Source of the DNA: JBICHM01 sp043101835
GTDB lineage: Bacteria > Planctomycetota > Phycisphaerae > Phycisphaerales > UBA1924
Reading direction: 5' to 3'
DNA: 19,317 nucleotides
Assembly (NCBI GenBank): GCA_043101835.1
Contig: JBICHM010000103.1
Coordinates: 1-19,317 of the forward strand
Below the pieces are notes generated by a model, which was not told the DNA's origin, did not search any database, and was given only the letters and a program-made list of their open reading frames with translations. Made by a program: the position numbers and the translations under genes. This document shows, piece by piece, positions 13,885-19,317 of the stretch; position 1 is the first letter of the stretch; each line of letters opens with the position of its first letter.

Positions 13885-15471
13885 CTACAGCAACACCGAC
13901 GCGAGCGCGAATCCGATCGCCACGCTGCCGATCGTCGCCACAAAGCCCGGAATCATGAATGAGTGATTGAGCACATACTTGCCGATCCGCGTCGTGCCCG
14001 TCTGATCGAACTGAATCGCCGCGAGAATCGTCCCGTAGGTCGGCAGGAAGAAATAGCCGTTCACCGCCGGAAACATCGCGATCAGGTACTTCGGCTCGAT
14101 GCCCAGCTCGATGCCCACCTGCATCAGCGCCGCCACCGTCGCCGCCTGGCTGTACAGCAGAATCGAAAGCGCAAACAACGCGATCGCGAACGTCCACGGC
14201 GCGCGCTGCACCGTCTCCGACAACGCCCCGATCACCGTGTCGCTGTTGTTCTCGAAGAACGTGCTCCCCAGCCACGCGATGCCCATGATCGCGATCACCG
14301 CAACCACACCGGCGCGCGCGACAGAGCCCGTCACCAGGGCCGTCGGGTTCGCGCGACACAGCAGCACGATCAACCCCGCGGCGCCCAGCATCACGATCTC
14401 GATCGTCGACGCCATCCCGACGCGCACCGGCTTCGGACGCTTTACCTCCAGCTCGCCCGCATCGATGCGCTCACGCAGACCCGCCGCATCGCCAGTGACC
14501 AGCCGCTCGCGATCTGCCTCCGACTTCAGCTCGACCACTCCGGTGTTCGCATCCAGACCCGTGATGTCCACCCACCCCTGCTGCCGAGCAAACGATGCGC
14601 CGACCACCTCGCGCCGGATCTCCCCCGTCTCCAGATCGACCGTGAACGCATACGGATCGCCATCCACCACCCGCCCGGACTCGATCGCCACCGACGCCTT
14701 CCACCCGGTCACCGGGCGCGACGCCTCGAACACGCCCAGCAACACCACGCCGACCGCCGCCGCCAGAAAGATGCCCACCGACACCTTCGCCGGGCGCAGG
14801 CGTTCCGGCTCGATCTCCACAGCCGCCTGCGCGGGCGGAATCAGCCCCTTGGCGAGACGATCCTGATACGCCGCGTCATCCTCCAGCGCCGGCCCGAGGC
14901 GCGCCACCGCAAGCGCGCCCAGCAACGAGCCCGCCAGCGTCGACGGGATGCACACCAGCAGAATGTCCGTCAGCCCCAGCCCCGTGTCGTTCACCGCGAG
15001 CAGCGCGATCATGCCCGCCGTCGCCGCCGAGATCGGGCTCGCCGTAATCGACTGCTGCGACGCGATCACCGAGATCGACATCGGCCGCTCCGGACGCACC
15101 CCTGCCTTGCGCGACACCTCCGCGATCACCGGAAGAATCGAGTACGCCACATGCCCCGTGCCGGCGAAGAGCGTGAACACCCACGACACCACCGGCGCCA
15201 CGAAGGTGATGCTCGCCGGACGCGCGCGCAGGATCCGCTCGGCCACCTGCACCAGATAGTCCAGCCCCCCCGCCGCCTGCAACGCCGACACCGCCGTCAC
15301 CACCGCCGCGATGATCAGCAGCACATCGACCGGCATCGCGCCCGGCGACCGCCGGAATCCGAACACGATCACCGCCAGCCCGAGGCCGGCGACCACACCC
15401 AACCCCACGCCCCCGATCCGGGCGCCGAGGTAGATGCACAGGAGCACGAGCGCAAACTCGACCCAGAACAT
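13885..15471 (-). CDS. DcuA/DcuB-type C4-dicarboxylate transporter with extra central domain
   Basis: A 528-aa inner-membrane transporter exchanging or importing aspartate, fumarate, malate or succinate. The N-terminal half has 'FAGTGHVAYSILPVI' (102-116) and 'SQQSITASPISAA' (138-150). The C-terminal half has 'FFENNSDTVIGAL', 'PWTFAIALFALSILLYSQAAT', 'PAVNGYFFLPTYGTILAAIQFDQTGTTRIGKYVLNHSFMIPG', all hallmark Dcu segments. Family members are about 430-450 aa. The excess lies at about 252-350, a hydrophilic insert with alternating beta-like stretches and many charges, where E. coli DcuA has about 20 residues between two helices. ATG 15471 has GAGGGG seven bases upstream and lies 16 bp after the aspA stop. 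The TAG stop overlaps the porin ribosome binding site, so aspA, dcu and porin form an operon. Confidence 0.92.
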   Translation of the reverse strand: MFWVEFALVLLCIYLGARIGGVGLGVVAGLGLAVIVFGFRRSPGAMPVDVLLIIAAVVTAVSALQAAGGLDYLVQVAERILRARPASITFVAPVVSWVFTLFAGTGHVAYSILPVIAEVSRKAGVRPERPMSISVIASQQSITASPISAATAGMIALLAVNDTGLGLTDILLVCIPSTLAGSLLGALAVARLGPALEDDAAYQDRLAKGLIPPAQAAVEIEPERLRPAKVSVGIFLAAAVGVVLLGVFEASRPVTGWKASVAIESGRVVDGDPYAFTVDLETGEIRREVVGASFARQQGWVDITGLDANTGVVELKSEADRERLVTGDAAGLRERIDAGELEVKRPKPVRVGMASTIEIVMLGAAGLIVLLCRANPTALVTGSVARAGVVAVIAIMGIAWLGSTFFENNSDTVIGALSETVQRAPWTFAIALFALSILLYSQAATVAALMQVGIELGIEPKYLIAMFPAVNGYFFLPTYGTILAAIQFDQTGTTRIGKYVLNHSFMIPGFVATIGSVAIGFALASVLL

Positions 15472-15487
15472 CCGCGTACCCCTCGGG

Positions 15488-16903
<1,416 letters not shown>

Positions 16904-16943
16904 CTTTTTCTCTCCCCACCCCAGGTCCCCCGGTGAAGGACGC

Positions 16944-16973
16944 AGCGTACAAACCGGCGCCCGGCGGCGACAA
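16944..16973 (-). promoter_or_regulatory. Putative aspA operon promoter (-35 TTGTCG, -10 TACGCT)
   Basis: On the minus strand TTGTCG (16973-16968), an 18-base spacer and TACGCT (16949-16944) precede aspA, predicting a start near 16937 and a leader of about 34 bases. The decamer TACGCTGCGT recurs identically upstream of the secreted SDR (10319-10310), which supports a real -10 element. Consensus match is moderate (4/6 and 3/6). Confidence 0.45.
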
Positions 16974-17119
16974 CCCCCCATGAAGGGAGGATCGCAGACC
17001 ACGCCCCGCGAGAGTGCGACATACCGCGACTCACGCACCGGCCCGACCGCGCCTTCCCGAGGATTTCGCCACCGGAAGGTATGGTGACGGCCGAACCGCA
17101 ATCCCGGAGGCATCCCGCT

Positions 17120-17569
17120 ATGCGCAACCCCGCAGCACCGCTCCTCACGACCATCGTCGCGTTCGCCGCACTCCTCGGCGCCCCGCAACTCGCCAGATCC
17201 CTCGCCCAGGACCGCCGCCCCGGCGTCGAGACGCAGTACGTTGAGATCGTCACCCCCGAAGTCGACGCCACCTGCGCCGCGCTCGCCGCGATCCACGCCG
17301 TCGAGTTCGGCGACCCGATCCCCGAGCTTGGCGCCGCGCGCACCACCGAACTCGCCGGCGGCGCAACCATCGCCGTCCGCGCTCCCATGCACGATCAGGA
17401 AACGCCCGTGGTTCGCCACTACACCCGGGTCGACGACCTCGACGCCGCTGTCATCGCCGCCGAAGCGGCCGGCGCGCAGATCGCCATCCCCGGCATGGAG
17501 ATCCCGGGGCGCGGCCGCATCGCCATCTACCTCCTCGGCGGCAACCAGTTCGGCCTGTGGGAGCGCTGA
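17120..17569 (+). CDS. Secreted VOC-superfamily (glyoxalase-like) protein
   Basis: A 149-aa protein with an N-terminal export signal or membrane anchor (about 1-30: MRNPAAPLL, a hydrophobic core, then ARSLAQ). A single VOC-like module follows. It runs from strand 'VETQYVEIVTPEVDATCAALAAIHAVEFGDP' (36-66) to 'RIAIYLLGGNQFGLWER' (133-149), the usual betaalphabetabetabeta ending with 'G..fGLWE'. VOC proteins include glyoxalases, dioxygenases and binding proteins; the metal ligands are not obvious here, so enzymatic function is uncertain. ATG 17120 has a clear CGGAGG (17105-17110) nine bases upstream, while an upstream GTG at 17081 adds a non-conserved Arg/His-rich segment. It diverges from aspA across 216 bp. 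Confidence 0.75.
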   Translation: MRNPAAPLLTTIVAFAALLGAPQLARSLAQDRRPGVETQYVEIVTPEVDATCAALAAIHAVEFGDPIPELGAARTTELAGGATIAVRAPMHDQETPVVRHYTRVDDLDAAVIAAEAAGAQIAIPGMEIPGRGRIAIYLLGGNQFGLWER

Positions 17570-17657
17570 ACACTCCTGACGCCGAGAAGTTGTTGTCGAT
17601 CAGCGCGAGCGCCCCGCCGCCCGCCACCGACGACTCCGCCCCGCGCCACAGACCCAG

Positions 17658-18158
17658 CTACCGCGAGACCATCCGCACCACGCCCAGCGCCGCCTGATCA
17701 ACCGCGTCCGCCATCGCGTTGCCCGATGCGAACAGCGGCGCCGGCGAGCGCCCGCGCGAGACGAACCGCGCCAGCACCCGCCCGTCGGTCAGGTCCACGA
17801 GCTCGACATCCAGCGCCACCTCGTCGCGCCCCGCGCGCACGCCGCCCGAACTCTCCCCGGCGCTGATCATCACGACATCGAATCCGTACCGCGCCCCCGC
17901 CCCCTCGGGCACGATCCCCGCGATCAGCCGCCGCCCCACCAGCCCCTCATACAGACTCGACCGCAACTGCTGCAGCGCTCCGGCCGCCAGCCCCGACCCC
18001 GCCAGCGCCCCCGACGCCCGCACTGAAAGCGTCGCCGACGCCGCCGGATCCAGCGCCTCCGCCAGCGCCTGCTCAGGCGCAACATGCACCATCCCCCCGC
18101 ACCCCGGCGCCATCAGCGCGGTGACCGCCACGACCGCCAGCACGAAAGCTCGCATCAT
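17658..18158 (-). CDS. DUF4410-like lipoprotein
   Basis: A 166-aa protein. The N-terminus MMRAFVLAVVAVTALMAPGC is a lipoprotein-type signal with Cys20 as the probable lipidated residue (the -3 residue is Ala, so the lipobox is not ideal). The mature part has a helix with 'LQQLRSSLYEGLVGRRLI' (63-79), strands 'RYGFDVVMISAGE' (90-102) and 'DVELVDLTDGRVLARFVSRGRS' (117-138), and a C-terminal helix 'NAMADAVDQAALGVVRMV' (147-164). I recall this layout for DUF4410 proteins, periplasmic lipoproteins of unknown function. In-frame starts at 18197 and 18176 are possible; ATG 18158 (or 18155) gives the best signal peptide. It is convergent with the VOC gene, 88 bp away. Confidence 0.65.
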   Translation of the reverse strand: MMRAFVLAVVAVTALMAPGCGGMVHVAPEQALAEALDPAASATLSVRASGALAGSGLAAGALQQLRSSLYEGLVGRRLIAGIVPEGAGARYGFDVVMISAGESSGGVRAGRDEVALDVELVDLTDGRVLARFVSRGRSPAPLFASGNAMADAVDQAALGVVRMVSR

Positions 18159-18408
18159 CACCGGATAGCCTGCCATACCTGCTATAGGCCCCCGCAAGAC
18201 CGGAGCTCACAAAGTGGACTGAAGAGGACTCGAATCCACGATAACGGGGTCGAGAGCCGCCGAACACCGTCCCCGCGTGCGCCCGCTGCGGCCGACCCTC
18301 GAACTCCGCAATAGCGAGCCTTTGCTTCACGACGACACCAACGGCGGCGGCGGATTCCGGATCGAATGTCGGCGCGCAGAATACGGTGCGGGCGGAACGT
18401 CGCGCGGC
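18159..18408. other. Noncoding stretch with a tRNA-3'-end-like sequence
   Basis: No convincing coding frame spans this gap between the lipoprotein and the beta-helix gene, both on the minus strand. On the minus strand, 18246-18214 reads like the T-arm and acceptor end of a tRNA (TTATCG, then GGATTCGAGTCC, then CAGTCCAC). The T-stem does not pair well and no matching 5' acceptor strand (GTGGACT-like) occurs in the next 100 bases, so this is not a functional tRNA. TATAGC near 18183-18188 (minus GCTATA) could belong to a lipoprotein promoter but is weak. Confidence 0.4.
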
Positions 18409-19317
18409 TCACCACAGCGTGTTGATGTACGGGTTGTTGCCCTGCAGCGCCGTGCCCGCCTGGTCCACCGGACCGAAGAAGTTGGACGACGGATTGCCCA
18501 GAAGGTAGATGTCGTCATAGACATGGCACGAGGCCAGCCGACCGCGAGCCGATTGCCAACTGATGTTGAAGCCGCTGCCGAGGTTCTCGGCGGCGATGCA
18601 CTCGGAGATGTCGAAGCCCTTGGCGTCGATGGCGATCCCGTGGTCGTCGTTGAGCGCAGCGGTGCATCTGAACAGCTTCGGAGCGATCGCAAAGACACCG
18701 GCGAAGAAACCGTAACGACCGTTCGACCGAGCCGTGGAGCCGGTCACGATGCAGTGAGAGGTCAGGGCAAAGCCGTCGCCCGTGTTGTCGGATGAGGTGC
18801 AGTCCGTCGCGCGTGATCCGCGTCCGAGCAGGAAGCCCGTCGAATCACCGCCGGATGCGACGCATCCGCGGAGCGTGCTGTCATCCTCCACATTGAATCC
18901 GAAGCTCGTATTGCCCGCGGCGGTGCACGCATCGAGCGTCGAGCCCGCGGCGAGAAACACGCTCGTAAAGCCCGGGCCGGTGTTGTTGCGGGCGATGCAG
19001 GCGGTCAGCGAAGACATCGCGCCGAACTCGAATCCGCCGCTGATCTCGCCCGAGTTGTCCGCCGCGACGCAGCGCTGGAACACGGCCCCGTTCCCGGCGA
19101 CGAATCCGAATCCGCCATTGCCACGAGTTGTGCAACGCTCCATCACGACATTGTTCTCAGCGGCGATTCCCGCCGAGCCGTTGCTGTAGGAGATGCAGTC
19201 GGTGATCACGCACCCGTTGCCGGCTGCGATGCCTCGAGCGCCGAACGATGACACCGTGCACGATTGCACGACACTATTGGTTGCAACGCGGATGCCGATG
19301 CCGTCACCCAGCGTCAC
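18409..19317 (-). CDS. Right-handed parallel beta-helix repeat protein, C-terminal part
   Basis: The frame is open to the window edge, so the true start lies outside. The 302 visible residues form about 11 coils of 21-24 residues, each of the form C-x4-5-N-x3-G-F/I followed by a Gly/Asn-rich turn. Cysteines recur at visible positions 20, 41, 62, 83, 107, 131, 152, 173, 218, 240 and 264, with Ser at 194 filling one rung. This is the layout of parallel beta-helix (pectate-lyase-like, NosD-like) proteins, which are commonly secreted polysaccharide-binding or -cleaving proteins or surface adhesins. The helix is capped by 'YDDIYLLGNPSSNFFG' and the protein ends at 'NPYINTLW'. No catalytic residues are recognisable in this part. 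Confidence 0.8.
   Translation of the reverse strand: MTLGDGIGIRVATNSVVQSCTVSSFGARGIAAGNGCVITDCISYSNGSAGIAAENNVVMERCTTRGNGGFGFVAGNGAVFQRCVAADNSGEISGGFEFGAMSSLTACIARNNTGPGFTSVFLAAGSTLDACTAAGNTSFGFNVEDDSTLRGCVASGGDSTGFLLGRGSRATDCTSSDNTGDGFALTSHCIVTGSTARSNGRYGFFAGVFAIAPKLFRCTAALNDDHGIAIDAKGFDISECIAAENLGSGFNISWQSARGRLASCHVYDDIYLLGNPSSNFFGPVDQAGTALQGNNPYINTLW

Noticed and set aside
16904..17419. N-terminal extension of aspartase to 643 residues
   Set aside because: The upstream part is Gly/Arg-rich, overlaps the divergent VOC gene, and the family N-terminus with a good ribosome binding site begins at 16903.
18214..18300. Complete tRNA gene on the minus strand
   Set aside because: The T-stem pairs poorly and there is no complementary 5' acceptor strand or anticodon arm in the expected range.

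Overview
The window is a GC-rich (by eye about two thirds G+C), densely packed bacterial chromosome segment. A beta-barrel porin with a C-terminal phenylalanine and a lipoprotein-like protein point to a cell with an outer membrane. The mix of genes (divergent MgtE, DUF3891 protein, Cys-ladder beta-helix protein, secreted versions of enzymes that are usually cytosolic) would fit Planctomycetota, perhaps a Phycisphaerae-like lineage, but that placement is inference; no rRNA or other marker is present. I see no IS element, CRISPR array, complete tRNA or rRNA, and no gene-free stretch over 300 bases. The longest gaps are 216 bp (16904-17119) and about 250 bp (18159-18408).

Left part (1-4230): the tail of an Old Yellow Enzyme-like oxidoreductase, a voltage-sensor-type K+ channel with a C-terminal zinc ribbon, a bestrophin-like/DUF4239 membrane protein, a convergent and overlapping mgtE, and a divergent metallo-beta-lactamase-fold hydrolase. 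Several are ion-handling membrane proteins.

Middle part (4214-9283): a minus-strand run reading marR, zinc alcohol dehydrogenase, GNAT acetyltransferase and two translationally coupled small membrane proteins. Diverging from marR is a plus-strand pair, an NmrA/YwnB-like NAD(P)-binding protein and a DUF3891 protein. The AT-rich marR/nmrA-like intergenic region carries two perfect and one degenerate TCTTGA-N2-TCAAGA-type palindromes. They overlap recognisable -35 and -10 elements of promoters in both directions. This is the most complete regulatory picture in the window: a probable MarR-controlled reductase plus unknown-function operon, with an aldehyde reductase-type ADH next door.

Right part (9302-16903): six consecutive minus-strand genes. 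aspA, a Dcu-type C4-dicarboxylate transporter and an outer-membrane porin are tightly spaced and look like one operon for aspartate/fumarate/succinate exchange and ammonia release. They are followed by an AbgT-family transporter, a DoxX-like membrane protein and a short-chain dehydrogenase with a signal peptide. The Dcu protein carries an extra hydrophilic domain of about 80-100 residues.

Far right (17120-19317): a secreted VOC-fold protein diverging from aspA, a DUF4410-like lipoprotein, a tRNA-3'-end-like sequence in a noncoding stretch, and the C-terminal part of a beta-helix protein whose coils place a cysteine at the same position about every 21-24 residues.
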